Below, piece by piece: positions 1-13,135 of a stretch of 64,000 nucleotides of DNA. The stretch covers positions 2,364,501 to 2,428,500 of the forward strand of contig JAOTON010001356.1 of assembly GCA_034440635.1 (NCBI GenBank), written 5' to 3'. Below the pieces are notes generated by a model, which saw only the letters and a program-made list of their open reading frames with translations, was not told the origin of the DNA and made no database searches. Each line of letters opens with the position of its first letter. Positions within the stretch are counted from its first letter, which is position 1. The translations under genes were made by a program, and so were the position numbers. This DNA is from Lepas anatifera (taxonomy: Eukaryota > Arthropoda > Thecostraca > Lepadidae).

Positions 1-1418
1 ACACTGCTCCATGTAAATACCCGTTACAAATACAATCACCTTAATTCCGAGCCCTACGATCCCGAATTCCCTGCCGCATTCGTGTGCGCTGCTGTCGGCT
101 CAGCTGTCCCTCCGCCCATCCGTGCTCCCGATGTAAATGAGCGACAGCTCGGGAAGGGCCGCAGATTGCCGCCGCTTCCTCGGCCGACGACCCGCAGCCG
201 GAGATTAATTCTGACTGACTGCTGGTGAGTAAAAGTAATACAGAATGACAACCACCAGCCAATTATCATCGCTCAAAATTCATCGTTCTGCCCCCAGTCA
301 ATGGAGGAATAAATACTGGTCCAGAGGCGACCCGGCCGGCTCGGAGCTGACATCTTGCCAGCCTGAGCCGTTGGCGCCGTTTCGTGGCTAAGGTGCTCTG
401 AATACCAGGTGCTTTTGCTGCGGGTGATTTTGTGGTAATCCTCTTTATGCTATTTTTGTGGTGTTAAGCCTTTGTGAACTTACAAGTCATGGGGTACTCC
501 TGCCCTTCACTTATCTGCGAGTAGCTCTGATGTAAGACAGTGATTTATATATGGAACAGCATGAAATATCATCCAGAAGAGAAAGATATCATGAGTGAAC
601 CAAACTGTATCTAGCCAGTGGCACTATATTTTCATTTACAGGCAAAATAGGAATAGCAGATATCAATATAGGCAATATATGAAGGAAGATTATCGTGTAA
701 GTCGCGAGACGGTATAAAAGTCAGAAATTCATTTTCCGAGCCATAGATCATTGCGCACCAGCCAACAGCTCCGGGAATCTCTGAACACTGTGGCAAACAT
801 CATTACAATACCCCGAAAACTTCAGTGTTTTTCCAGGCACTCCGCTTTTAAGTGTCGCTATCGATGAAAAAGTGAGGGTGCCAATCAATCTTCAACCTGC
901 GACGGACATAACACTCTCCCCTCTAAAAATTCCAACAACTGTCAGATTTGAGCTCCTTGTTAATTTCCCACATACTGGTTACAAAACGTTTTAATGTTTA
1001 ATATAATTTTGCTGAAATTTGAACATTGCCATGCGAAAAGTGCAGAGCCAGGCTCTACCCCTCCCTCTCGTCCATTTCTGACGCGTAAGGCACAGGTGCT
1101 CCGTTACTGCGGTAACTGGTTATTTAATGTGGTTCTTTGATTTTCTTTTCCGAGAAAAATGCAGACTAACATAAGACCTACTTTGGTTTTCTGTAGTCAG
1201 CACATCCTGTTTTAGAAATTATCTTTACATAAAAGAACGTGAGATGACCTGACGCCCACTGCAGATCGGCAGATCCCAGTCTTGTGTATGATGGACACGG
1301 GATTACAACAAAGCGACAAACCATATCTGGACTTCACATAGACTCTCATTACATTTTTGTACAAGGAACACTGCAAGCGTCTCTTCGAGATTGCTGCCGC
1401 GCTAAAAATCATAATTGC
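1..1418. other. anonymous non-coding DNA
   Basis: No gene recognised. The first 400 bases are moderately GC- and CpG-rich; the rest is mixed composition. Short open frames here resemble no known protein. Confidence 0.5.
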
Positions 1419-1880
1419 TTAACCTCGCCCACCGGGCCATCGATGGCCCCTAGGTTTTTCCGGGATAGCAGAAACGACGAGGCGCAGCACCGCGGTTGAG
1501 GGATCTACCTCTCACTGCATCATTTTCCCATCATCCCTGAAATTTTACCCCGGGTACCCAGGTGGTCACCAGACGAGGTCAACCAAGGTCACCTCACTTC
1601 ACCTTTAGAGCTCTGTAAGAGCTACATTTCAAAGTCGATCGATTTGAAACTTCCTACACTTCATGACCCTCCAGGGTCTACAAGGTGTATATCCGGGATT
1701 TTTCGATTTCGTGCCTGGTTGATCCATTAAGCATGAAAGCTATTTTATATAAAGCCAAAAATATTGCAAATACTCAGAATGCTCAAAACGTTTTTGACAC
1801 CCTTTCAATCCCGTCATATTTGCTTTGACCTTTAGTTATATAAGGTAAAGTATTTTACAATAATTTATTTGTGGAAAACA
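1419..1880 (+). mobile_element. C-family TTAA element, 3'-truncated (C1)
   Basis: Begins with TTAA and the C-family end CCTCGCCCACCGGGCCATCG, then the GATAGCAGAAA segment, the paired GGTCA motifs and the ATCCGGGATTTTTCGATTTC core seen in the full copies. Similarity fades near 1880 in AT-rich DNA, so the right half is lost. Several internal bases are missing relative to C5, which suggests an old copy. Confidence 0.8.
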
Positions 1881-2233
1881 TGTGTTTTTTTACTTTTCAT
1901 TTGATATAGCTTTTTATTGTGTTTTGGTTTGGTAACTGATTTTGTTAAGGTATATTATAATGATTATATAGTTAATAATAAGTTATGCAGTTTGTTTTTG
2001 ATATTTGAAAATTTACCTAATTTATGTAACATTGACTAAAATGAAGTATTTCTAATAGTTTATTACTTTATTTTAGCCATATTTTCTGATATTGTTAAAG
2101 ATTGCTACGATGCTTCTTTCCCGAGCTTGTAGTTTTGGGCAGGATTTACTGTTCATACTTAATCGTGACAAGTACAGTATTACCATAAATGGCTGTAACT
2201 CCCCAGACTACATTCTGGTCTGATTATCTGTTC
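1881..2233. other. AT-rich spacer
   Basis: Very AT-rich DNA between C1 and B1. No gene or repeat structure seen. Confidence 0.5.
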
Positions 2234-3438
2234 ATAACCTTCGCCCGGGGTTGGGTCTTTTTAGACCCCCCTCGAGTTTTTTTCCGAAGCCACCAAAAAA
2301 CGGCGGCGCGCAGCGCCGCCAAACTTGGTCTAGCGGTTTCTGCATTATTTTCACATCTTTCCTTAAAATTTCAGCTCAAGGTCATATCAGGTCAGGTCAC
2401 CAGGTCCGGTGAAGTGACCTCACATCAAAAAAATGTTTAGGATCGCATAACTAAAAGAAGGATTAATTGATCAAGTTCAAACTCATACCACGTATTGGGC
2501 TCACCAGGAGCTACAATAAATGTTCCGGGATTTTTTTATATTGGTGACCTAAGGTCATGTGCAGAGCATGACCTCCCCATTGTAAATACATGGGGAAAAT
2601 CACGAAATGAGCTTTTCTCAGTAAGTATAGATGGCATCAACTTCAAACATCAGTTACGACCTGTTCTTAGTCCATTTCTGAAGTTGATGCCAAAAATTTT
2701 GACTTGTGACCTTTAAAAGGTTACCTTAGGTCAAAAAACATTTTTTGGTGTTTTACTCTACAAATTTTAAATAAACTAAGATAAAACTTTTATTTTGTCA
2801 CAAAAGTGTTTGTATAGTCACTGCAAGTCAAATAATATACATCATAACTATACCAGGTCAAGTTGGGTCAGACTGTTGACCTGGGTCAGGTCAAATTCTT
2901 AAATTTGACCTGGCATAGCAATATCATATATCATTCGATTTGTATTGACGAGAGGATTGCAATGGTGCATAAACTATGGCTGTATCTTGTTTGGTTTAGA
3001 AGCTATTAGCGAAAAAGTAAACGCTCTTATGCATGGGTGGCTATGGACATTCCCAAGAATATGCCCAACATTTAGTGACCTGTAGCTCCCTAGGCTGTAA
3101 TCTGACACAAAAATGAATGCCATTGAATGAAAGAGCATCTCAAGAGCTTTTGAATGGTGTTAGAAAAATGTTTCTAGCTATCATATTTTTTTAGATATAT
3201 GAGGTTTTCTTAGTACACCTCATATTAGCGTTTTTTGACCTATTTTGACCTCTGGTGACCTTGATATTGACCTGACAAGAAAAATTACCGAAAGATTTTC
3301 GATATCATTTTCGAAGAGCTTTCGACTGCCGTTTTGCGCTTTTTCAAGCTCTCTTAGTTTTTGAGATCGTGGGGGTCTTTTTTAGCCCCCCCACCAGGGC
3401 GAAGGTGGCTCGTACCCGCCACCGGGGCAAGGGTTTAA
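2234..3438 (+). mobile_element. B-family TTAA element, full length (B1)
   Basis: About 1.2 kb, aligning end to end by eye with B2 (43059-44260). The left end is ATAA (decayed TTAA) plus CCTTCGCCCGGG and a GGGTC..GACCCCC hairpin. The right end carries the terminal motif twice (CCACCAGGGCGAAGGTGG, then CCACCGGGGCAAGGG) and ends at TTAA. It contains many AGGTCA/TGACCT hexamers, the conserved core near 2521-2605 and a second core near 3236-3280. No long open frame; non-autonomous. A piggyBac-like origin is inferred from the TTAA duplication shown by B2. Confidence 0.88.
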
Positions 3439-4689
3439 ACGATATGGCTATAGGAACAGACTAATAATGCAGTGCTTACAGTCGCCTCATGGAACTGGCT
3501 TCATTAGTCCCGTGTGGACTCTGGAAGCTTAGAAGAATTCAAACGTGGTCTTGAACTGTTCAAGATAAATTCAAATTCAAACGTGAGAAAAATGTCGAAC
3601 ATTTTCTTGAAATGCTATCAGTCGTTGTCAAATTTACCCCCACTCATCGAATGGTGAACATTTCATTTCTCTGTGCGAAAGTGCTAGTTAGTGAGAGGCA
3701 CAACAAAGAGAGAGATATTGCTTATAAGCAGAGGTCAGAATATATATTATATATATTTTTTTCTCCAACAAATACTAATTTCCAACTCAGCCTAAGGAAT
3801 GTGTTCACAAAAAATGTTGTAGAGTCTTACATGAGACAAAATAGTCATCCCCACTGCACGCATGAGCCTCTTAGGTTGTTACAATTATCCTAAGACACCT
3901 TAATGGGAGCAAATCTCAGCCTTGAAAAAATTTACTTTCGGTGACTAACAGTTTTTTTCTCAACAATAAGTTGGCCGCATCAAGTTTTTTTCGCTCTCTG
4001 ATTAGAACAATAATACTCATCGTCCAACATTGTTTTTTAATGACACGGGTTTGGTAGTCAATCATCGCATCTAGTTTTCCAAGTGCAGCTTTGGGGGCCT
4101 TTTTGTATTTGTGATTGGCAGATAACATCATTATTCATAAGATAAGAAAGGTATTGCCGTTTAACAAAACGAGGCTAATCATCGAGACAGCATTCCATAC
4201 AGCAAGTACATACAGAGTATCATATTTTAAGCTTCTATCAATATATCGTATCAAATATAATTTCTCTATTAAAAGTTTTAATTCAAAACTTGAAGCATAA
4301 ACAAAGGATTATTTTTCTTTTCCGGCACCTTATTTCCTATATTGTATCTTAAAACGGCTAACTAAAAGAAATCTAAAAGAGATTACTAAAAAACTAAAAT
4401 GGAGAAGTATGATCATACAAACTTTAATGTATTATTATAAATAGTTCTGGTAGCTGTTGGGCATATTTTTTTCAAATCGGCCAGCCTGAAGTGACATTCA
4501 CTTACTCAGCACTTCAGTGGGGTGCCAAATCTCAGCGCGCAGTCGGCGATATGCTCTGAGGTCATTTTATAGCCAGCAGTAATTCCAAATTTGGACCCAC
4601 GTAGAGCACACCTGGACACGATGTTTTGTCGTAATTTATGTCTCTGTTGCCTATAGAGGAGACACCTTAATGCTGTTAGAGTCTGTGCT
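3439..4689. other. anonymous AT-rich DNA
   Basis: No gene or clear repeat recognised. Confidence 0.45.
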
Positions 4690-4990
4690 GCCACCCTAAA
4701 TGGCGTTGCTCCCAGTACCAGTAAATTTACGCCGGGGCTTATCCGGAGTCCGGGGCCTCTGGGCTCGCCGGCGCGGGTGGCCGCCCGTCGCCGCCGTCGC
4801 GACGTGGGGCACGTGCAGCCGCCGCGTGCGACAGCGCTGTATCCAGCAGGCTGGCGTAGTGCCGGGAGCACCGCGGACGACTCCGAGGCCCCACGGGAGT
4901 ATGCTCAGGTAATGGGTGGGGTCGTTTTATCGCTGGACAGAATATTAGACAGGGTCCTCGGCTGTCTCCCGCAGGTCTGCCGGTGATGGC
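4690..4990. other. CpG-rich patch
   Basis: A short stretch much richer in GC and CpG than its AT-rich flanks, open in several frames. It could be a promoter, an exon with a donor-like site near 4909 (CTCAG/GTAATG), or just a GC island. No protein similarity recognised. Confidence 0.35.
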
Positions 4991-7900
4991 GTGCCTGCTG
5001 ATGTGTTGATTTCTTATTTATTTTATTTTCTCGTCGTGAGTATTACAATACAACCTCTTACAATCATATGCAATATTGATATTCATCTGATTATATTCGA
5101 CAAGTTGACTGATTGGTTACTTTCTGCGTGTTTTTTCTACTTTCTGAATGTTATTATGATTGGTTGATAAAAGCAGGTAATATCAATAGTGTTGCTTCAT
5201 AATAGCGTGCATTCCTATCCACCAGAACCTACCAGCTTACCCTGCCTTCACATAATGATAACATCCCCTGGTATTTATGTCACACTGTGCCCCTTCAATT
5301 GGAGCCAAACTATTATAAACTCAGCCTTATCAAATCACAGAATCTAATAAGCACATATAATTTTGCCCATCGTATACGATAGGCAAGTTGATTTGATTTT
5401 ATACTTGCTTTGGCTTTGCCATTTTCTCCCTCACGGGAGAAGGAGAGAGAAGAGTGGCTGTTGCGACTCTTCATCGCGATTGGTCCCTTATTGACGTGAA
5501 GGTTGCGGTTAAGGGAAAAAAGAACAGTCTGTTACTCGGTACGGGAGCTCGCATATTCTGCCAATAATTATTGCATTGGGTTATCAGGACGCCTTCCAGG
5601 CTAGGCCAAAGACCTGATTCTTATATTTCAGGGGCCATTTCACAGCTCTGGTTGATATTGGCTAGGATCTCGGGGATCAAATAACATTCATATACATAGG
5701 TATTAAAGTGATCAAGATACATGCTTCCTTTGATTTATGTACTATACGTTTTTGCAATCCGTCTATTGAACATGTGAGATGGGGAGAATTTCAAAGGACG
5801 CTGTTATGTAAAATTTAAAGTTGACTATTTGTCTAGTTTCCAGTCCTATAGGGGATAGCTTATGAGGATAAATTTGAATTTAGCACAAAAGCATTATAAT
5901 TATTTTTGGCTGCAATATATAGTTATACTGAAAACACATTGTTGCTATCACATCAATAATTGCAAAAGTTACGCAAGGCTAACAAGAGCAGGCTCTCAAA
6001 GTTTAAAATACGCTAAGGGTGGGCTGGGAAATAAGCGAAAAATACTCAGAATACATTTATGAAGAGGAACAGAGATGAACGATGGGAGGCTGCAGCATTC
6101 GCGTGAACATTTGTCCTGGCGCCCAAATCACCCCAACATGCTTCCAGTTCTGAGGCCATAGCTCTGAGACTGTAAAACCTAACCTAAAGCCAATCTGTTT
6201 TTGTAAAAGACGCGTAACGAGAGAGTTGTAAAACTGTAACCCTCACCACTATTTTTACGATCCTTGGGAAACCTTGGCGGGTGGTTAGAACATATTCCTC
6301 CGCCTTGTAGGAGCGAGGGTTGACAGGCGAAACTTGCAGGTCCATTCAAGCATAGTTGCACATTGTTTCGGTATAGTTAGGTATTGCAATCAACAAAAAC
6401 AGGAAAATATCCCAATTATAGGGTCAGTAATATGCAATAAAGCGAGAGCAGTAATTGTTATCGATTTTCGCAGACATTTCATTCATATTTACTTCAGATT
6501 TAATGCATTCTGAGTTGCAGGTCCTGTACTCGCTTCGGTACCTTTCCAAATTAAAACATTGTTTTTCCTCTTCCACCATATGTTTTCTCAAAACAAAAAT
6601 GCATTCACTATAGATCAACTGCAGCACGTAGCTCACGGAAAAATCTACTTACCCGGGTAAACTAAGTTGCATGGTAAGTGTGTCAGTGTAAGTAATATCC
6701 GACTCGATAATTCGATATGTCATTATCTTTCGCTAAAAGAGTTTGTTTTCAGTAGTAAAATCACTAGCCTAGTTCGCAGAGAATTAAACCAAGGACCTTC
6801 ATTGGTCGACATTTTCCATACATTAAATATACCTCTTTAGAAATTTTAGACCACTTTGCTCCATGCATTTCATTATGCGGCTCTGACGGGTCCTTGCGGT
6901 CGCCATGCTGTACCACCTTGATGAGTGTCTGGGTGCATCACTGCGTAGGATATTATGTGAAACATCACATATGATCCCAAACGGCGTCATATATGACGTC
7001 ATGTATGCTGTTGAGGAACATTTTTCAACCCTACAAACAGGCGGGAACTCGCCTGAAGAGAAAACGTCACATCCATCCTTGACACACTTGGTTCCGTCAC
7101 GCGGCCATTGAAATTTGAAGCCAGAACCCACTGACTGAGTGATACATATTTAGAGGTCGTCGAGGACTTCTATCTCCACAACACGGCGCAGGGCCGTGCG
7201 TTGCATATTCCTTGCGTCTATACCGCTAATATTAGTCCTGACGACTCCCAATTCAAAGTTTGTTTTCGTAGCCACGGGAAGGTCGAAAATGATCGATTGA
7301 TGGGGATATCGAAATTCAAATGCCGTTCGGATGCATAATTCATCGGCGCGCGCCGCGGTGCGACCAGCGCCGGACCTGGGTGAGATTCCTATCATCACCA
7401 TGGCATGCGCTGATCTATGGCAGCCCGGCGCATCTTCATCGATGCCGCATGTGCGGTATCTCGGCTGGAGAACTCTGGGTGCCGTGGTGTGCGCCTGTTA
7501 TACCTGGTGAAGGGTCATGAGTGGTGCTGTGTTCGCTGTGTCCCAGGTGGAGGTTCATGGGTACCGTGGTGTGTGCGGGATCCATGGTGGATAGTGTTGC
7601 GCACCGTGGTGTGTCAAAATCATAAAACTGCTGACGGTTTCTAAAAAATAATAAGTAAAGATTCCTATCATCTTAATCATATCACCCTATCATAATCCTA
7701 TCCTTAATCTTAATCTTATCATAAGTAAGGAATCCTAAGTCAATAATTCATATGACTTTGTGTTAATTTGGTCGGTCGGTATAAGAACAACCAACCAGGC
7801 CATTTACGTTTGCTATAGGGGAGAGGTGGGGAACGGAGACATGTGCTGGTTTTCCTCATTTTCAACTTTAGACCAACTTCCAATAAACTGTTGGGCAAAG

Positions 7901-8098
7901 GGAATACATGTATACATCCAGAACCCATTGCCCCGAATATTTTAAACGCTACAAAATAGTAGAAAAGTATAAATAGAGAAGCTATAAAACAGCCCAATGA
8001 TTCAAATTTGTTTTTTTAAAAGTCATACTTTAAGAATATGTGCTGTCTCAATTGCGTTATCGATGCTTTCCAAATACAAAAATATTGCAAATTCAGAA
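4991..8098. other. anonymous DNA
   Basis: Mostly AT-rich DNA with no recognisable gene. Around 7470-7615 a phrase close to CCGTGGTGTGTGC recurs about three times, suggesting a decayed tandem repeat. Around 7650-7740 a TCCTATCAT/ATCTTAAT-rich stretch recurs in loose form. Confidence 0.45.
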
Positions 8099-8835
8099 TT
8101 ATCCCGCGCCCCACCGGGGGTCCGGCGCCACCTGGGGCCATCGATACCCCCTTCTAACTCCGAGAATATGGGGGTTAGTGCAAATATGCGAAATGCATTA
8201 GAAAGTTGGCGCGAATTTAGTAAGAAATTACTTCGCATTTTTAAGCGCTCAGGTCAATGGTTTGACCTCCAGAGGTCAGGAAAGGCCACGATAGGTTATT
8301 TTCACTCAAATATGCAATGCTTAAAGACAACTGGGCATAACTCCTATGCCATTAGAGCTTTGAGATATGGTTAAGTACATTTGATAGGAAATTACCAGAC
8401 CTTTTTCCGCTATGTGGAACGTAAAGACCTACCGCCAGTGGTTTGACCTCCAGGGGTCACCTCGTGACCTAATATGACCTGAGGTCACTAAAGGTCAGAA
8501 AGTGACCTTGCCGTATATCAAATGAAAGCCAGTGACAAGAAAAACACGATGGTGTTTTTTCGGCGCTCTAGCTTAATTAGGTCAAAAGTTATTGTCAAAA
8601 TACGGTTTTTGACCCCTGGTGACCTTGGATGAGCTTGGAAAAGTCAAAGGGCAAATATGACCCCTGGGATCCGTGAAAGGGTGTCCAAAAAACGCTGTTC
8701 TGAGCAGTCTGAGTATTTGCAATCCTTTTTGTGGCTTTTATATCATGGACAGCTTTTCCCCATGCTTTTCCAATGGAAGAGGTCGCCTCGTGACCTGACC
8801 TCAGGTCACGAAATCTAAAAATCCCGGATATAGTC

Positions 8836-11785
8836 TTTTTTTTTTTAATGGAGGTTTTTTCCGGAATTATTTATTTCAGTCAGCAAGCAGTGTCAAGCCA
8901 CATTCACAAGGCAGCCTCAGCACAAAGCACATCAGGTTTACGTTTGTGCATCATCATGTGCACAAAAACAAACAGTGCGCCCACGTCTGAAACATACCTT
9001 ACTGTTTAGTTCCTTGGCAGCTTTGACACAATCGTCACCACAAAATGAGCATTCCCCGTCCTCATCCCCATCCCAACCCTACCCATCAGGCAGACGACAC
9101 TTCCTTCACAATCTCATTTTTTACCTTTATTAGTCATTACAGCTTGTCGGTGCTTTCTAAATTGCTTCCAAATACTTACAAAATAAGTTCTCCATGTTCT
9201 CCAATAAAGGGTGCCCATCTCTGTCTGAACTTGGAAATCAACCCATTTTGATTAGCGCTGTGTTGTTCCATTTTGAAACTTTTAACAACATTTTTCACAA
9301 ATGCATCGATTCTGATTTGGCCGCCGCTGAAATACTGATTGGCAATGTATTGTTTACCAATTAATACGATGAAATTCACTATGTCTAAGGTCAACAGGGA
9401 TCCAAACAGTACATTGTTAACGTTGATTACTAACTTGTTGGGAGCTGGAAGTTTCTCATTTATTCTCATAGCCATTGCATTCCAGAAGTTTTGAACATCA
9501 TTGCATTCCAAGAAGATATGCTGCATTGTTTCAACTTCACCACAATTGCTACAAAACGGATCAGTTACAACGTTCCTAATACACAAGTAGCGTCTAGTAG
9601 GAAAATATCTATGTGTTAGTCTAAATTGCAAAGACTGTAATTTTGTCGAGTTAGTTATTTTGAAAGGCATTATAAAGATTTTTGCCAATCTTCACCAAAA
9701 TCAATTCCTTCAGTTTGCCATTTTCTTTGAGCGTTGGGGGTAAGGTTTTCCAGCCACTTCATGGAAATACTTTTGGGTTTTAAATGTTTTAAATTAATAT
9801 CCTCCCCTTCCATATTGATTAAATATCCCATCACCCGTTCTTCTGGTTCCAATGCCACTGTTCCTCTTATCATCCCTTTCCATACCCGTGGTATTGCTCG
9901 GTTCCAGGCGTAATAGGTCAAAGGATCAACTCTTGTCGCTGGATAACGTTCTTTAAATTGCTCGAAACTCATATAAAGCCCCTGATTGTCAAATAAATCG
10001 TCGATCAAATGCAAACCAGTTTCATATACCCTACGGCAGAACAGGGGCTGTCCTCCTATGCGTATTGCTGAATTATTCCAAAGACACTGTCTTCGCACTT
10101 CCTTGCCGTTTTGGGGCTCTTTGGTAGGTAAGGCTTCTCGTAGCCACTTTAACATTTCCTTGTAAAATAATGGTATTTTTTGTGAATTAGTCCAGTTATC
10201 TCCGTAATTTATGTGCAAAATGTGTTCGAACTTGATTTTCAACCTAGCCTGTAAAATTTTAGAACAAGGTGCATCAATGTTTGTTAGAGTTTTCCCCAGC
10301 CACGATACACGCATCGCTTTGTACATGTTGATTACATTCGGAACGTTCAAGCCCCCTTTTTCAACAGTCTGGTATAGGGTATTCCTAGAAACTTTTGGTG
10401 GGCGACCTCTCCATATGAACTTCATGATCTTGCTTTGAATTGCCACTAAGTGCTTTTTTATCAATTCGCGCAGCCGAAATAATATATATCAACTGGGAGA
10501 CAACGAGAGATTTTGCTATTGTTATCTTACCCTTCAATGAAAGGTCCCTCTGAGACCATTGATTCAATGTATTTTGTATTTTGTGATTAAAATGTCCAAT
10601 GTTTTCTTCCTGCAGTTATGTAAGGCACTAAACTCCATCCCGAGTACTTTAACCTTAGCACTCGGCGGTAGGCCCGCAAATGGGATGTTGACATCTCTTC
10701 TCTTTGCCTAACCACATAAATTGACTTTTGCCAGTTAAGTTTCAGCCCAGAACACACTCCAAATTCTTGTATGATTTTCAATGCCTCATTACCTGAATCT
10801 GCATCCTTTTGAAAAAGGGTTGTGTCATCTATGTACTGCAATATCTTAACCTCTTGTCCCGATATCGTAATTCCTTTAATGGACGGTGTGTTACGGATTT
10901 TAATCGCGAGTATTTCAACAACCATACAAAAAATTAAAGCTGAGGCTGGACAGCCTTGTTGAAGTCCTCTTGAAGGTTTGAACCACTGGGAGGTATAACC
11001 ATTGTTAATGACAGTCAACTCTGTGTCGGTATGCAATATCTTAACCCATTCAATGAAATTTGGGCCAAAATTGAAGTTGGCCAGAACATCATATATAAAA
11101 TTATGCTCGACTGTGTTAAACGCGTTTTGAAAATCCAGAGCCATCAGTATCCCGCCCAATCGATCTGTTTCGCAGTACTCTATAACATCTGCGATTGTTC
11201 GGACATTCATCCCAATATATCTTCCGCGTATTGAACCCGTTTGGTCTGATGCTACTAAATTAGATATAACCTGCATGATCCTATTCGCCAGCACCTTAGC
11301 TGCTATCTTGTACACAATGTCAAGCAAGCATATCGCGCGCTTATTTTTCAATAATTTTTGATCTCCTTTTTTGGAATCAATGTGATTACCCCTCTTCGTT
11401 GGGTAACGAAAAACTGTCTATTTTCTTTCACTTGTCTAAGGTAACTCATAACAATTGTTTCTAAATCTGACCAAAAAAACTGTATAAATTCTTTCGAAAA
11501 CCCGGAAACTGATGGGGACTTATTATTCATCATCGAATCCAGTGCTACTTTACACTCTGCACTCGTGAAAGGCTCGTCACAAATATCTCTATCACTTTGA
11601 TTGAGTCGAGGGATTTCTATTGAGCCAAGAAACTCACTAACCATTGATTTATCCTCATTATTTTGACTACCATCACTTCTGGAATAAGGCTTGCTGAAGT
11701 AATTCTTACAGTAGTTTAGGATATCATTGTTGCCTGTTATAAACTGGTTGTTTTCAGATTGTAGCACATTAATTTCCTTTTTGGT
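8836..11785 (-). mobile_element. 5'-truncated L1/Tx1-like LINE
   Basis: The minus-strand element ends in a poly-A tail (11 T at 8836-8846 on the plus strand). It is flanked by an exact 15-bp target duplication, ATCCCGGATATAGTC, at 8821-8835 and 11786-11800. The 5' end is cut inside the second ORF: no endonuclease domain and no first ORF remain, typical of incomplete target-primed reverse transcription. The 3' untranslated part is about 8847-9175. Assignment to the L1/Tx1-like group rests on reverse-transcriptase and C-terminal sequence style, not on a search. Confidence 0.9.
9176..11785 (-). pseudogene. LINE ORF2 reverse transcriptase, frameshifted
   Basis: The product is the polymerase that copies LINE RNA into the chromosome. 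It survives in pieces. 11785-11348 holds the segment before RT, ending in the GVITLIPKKE motif. 11351-10587 holds the RT palm: ALDFQNAF with the first catalytic Asp near residue 73, SRGLQQGCPAS at 127-137, and YIDD at 173-176 (10835-10824) where YADD or FADD is usual. 10567-9670 holds the thumb-like region, with MKFIWRG and GGLNVPN. 9688-9176 holds the C-terminal C-x2-C-x7-H-x4-C zinc motif at residues 46-62. Frame changes near 11350, 10640, 10460 and 9680, plus loss of the N-terminus, make it non-functional. The first residues of the open frame beginning at 11842 are read through from the flanking C element. Confidence 0.9.
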
Positions 11786-12081
11786 ATCCCGGATATAGTC
11801 ATTGTAGATCCTGGAAGGTTCATAAAGTGTAGAAAGTTTCAAATCTATCTACTAAGAAATGTAGCTCTTATAGAGCTTCAAAGTTGAAGTCAGGTGACCT
11901 AGTTTGACCTCGCCTGGTGACCTGACCTTGGGTAACCTGGGGTAAAAAATTTTCAAGGGTGGTGGGAAAATAATGAGGTGAAAGATAGAGCCCTCAACCG
12001 CGGTGCTGCGTTTCGTTGTTTTTCTGTTATCCCGAAAAAACCTTAGGGGGCCATCGATGCCCCCGTTGGGGCGAGGGTTGA

Positions 12082-12924
12082 GATTGGCGCACGACAAATG
12101 AGGTATCATATGATTATATGGAAAAAAGCTTCAGCTGTTGCTTTGTGTTCATCCATGTATTGATATCCTCAATGTTTTCATGAGGATAGCAAGTATAGCA
12201 GAATGTTCCTTTGGTTCAGACTCAAAGCTATTCGCGAGACTCAATACAAATGTCTGTCTTTTTTAGTTTTTTCTCAAGTATGTTTCCGGTATTTTCTGTG
12301 TTTATCTCCGCTTTTTCTGTTGTATATGTGCCGTTATTGTTTTTGTTTCGCTTTTAGTAGTTTTTTGGTTTGTTGATTTGATTTTACTAACCTCATAATT
12401 TATCTCGCTGTTCAGATGTGAGTATAGATTTGAGTTTGATCTGTTTCATTACTGCGGAAACCCTTGCTCTTCGTTCTTTAGTTGGTAATTAATTATTTTT
12501 TGTGCTGCCCCGCGTACTATTTATTGCATCTGTAACATATGTGGGCCCTCGACTTGGAATTATCGATGTTAAGATATTTCTGTGACTATTTGTTCTTTGA
12601 CGTCTATTTAACATAAATTCAGTGTTCATTACGTTTTTCATTTGCTCGCTTCTGTTTATTTTCTCTTTCCCCTTTAAAGGTTGTGGTGGTGCCATAGCCA
12701 GGGAGTGCGCTGTCGCTGTGGTTGGGTGCCCTGTTTGTGCTGGCTATGTCTGTGTGTTATATGAAAAACAATAAAAAATCTCTCTCTCAAAAATGACTCA
12801 AGAATGACGTCATTATGACAAGTCCCGGCCAGTTTATTGCCTGACATTCGAAAAATTTTCCAGAGGCCAGAAAAACATATTTATTTGCCTTTAAACTGAA
12901 AAATATTTCCTACGAATTTAAATT
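12082..12924. other. AT-rich spacer, possible 3' tail of an old element
   Basis: No gene recognised. Near 12760-12790 the phrase AACAATAAAAAATC followed by a TCTC run resembles the tail of a retroposed sequence, but no body was identified. Confidence 0.35.
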
Positions 12925-13125
12925 GGGGCCGGGGTGGCCTAGTGACTTCGTTGCCAGTCTACGGATCGGATAGCATGGATTAACGTGGGTTCAATCCCCA
13001 CGGCGGGAAACCACCTTCCGTGCCCGATCTGACCCGGTGGAGAGGATCCTTAAACACCCACGCCAATACTCCCTGTAATTGGGCAAGTGTACCTGCTGGG
13101 AGTGGCCCTAATAAAAATAAGGTTT
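12925..13125 (+). mobile_element. tRNA-derived SINE (S1)
   Basis: The head resembles a tRNA: an A-box-like GGTGGCCTAGTGAC near 12933 and a good B box, GTGGGTTCAATCCCCAC, at about 12986-13002. A non-tRNA body follows (CCCGATCTGACCCGGTGG and onward) and an A-rich end, AATAAAAATAAGG, at about 13110-13122. Single copy in this window, so the boundaries are approximate. Confidence 0.7.
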
Positions 13126-13135
13126 TCCAAAAGAG

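Larger units (their letters stand above)
8099..12081 (-). mobile_element. C-family TTAA element split by a LINE (C2)
   Basis: Left part 8099-8835 begins TTAT (decayed TTAA) and the doubled C-family end with the GGTCCGGCGCCACC spacer. The right part 11801-12081 carries the other end and finishes TTGA (decayed TTAA). Together they give about 1.0 kb, the usual C length. The gap is filled by the LINE at 8836-11785. AGGTCA/TGACCT hexamers are frequent on both sides. Confidence 0.88.

Noticed and set aside
9045..9251. Plus-strand frame over the LINE 3' end
   Set aside because: Shadow of the minus-strand LINE and its 3' untranslated region.
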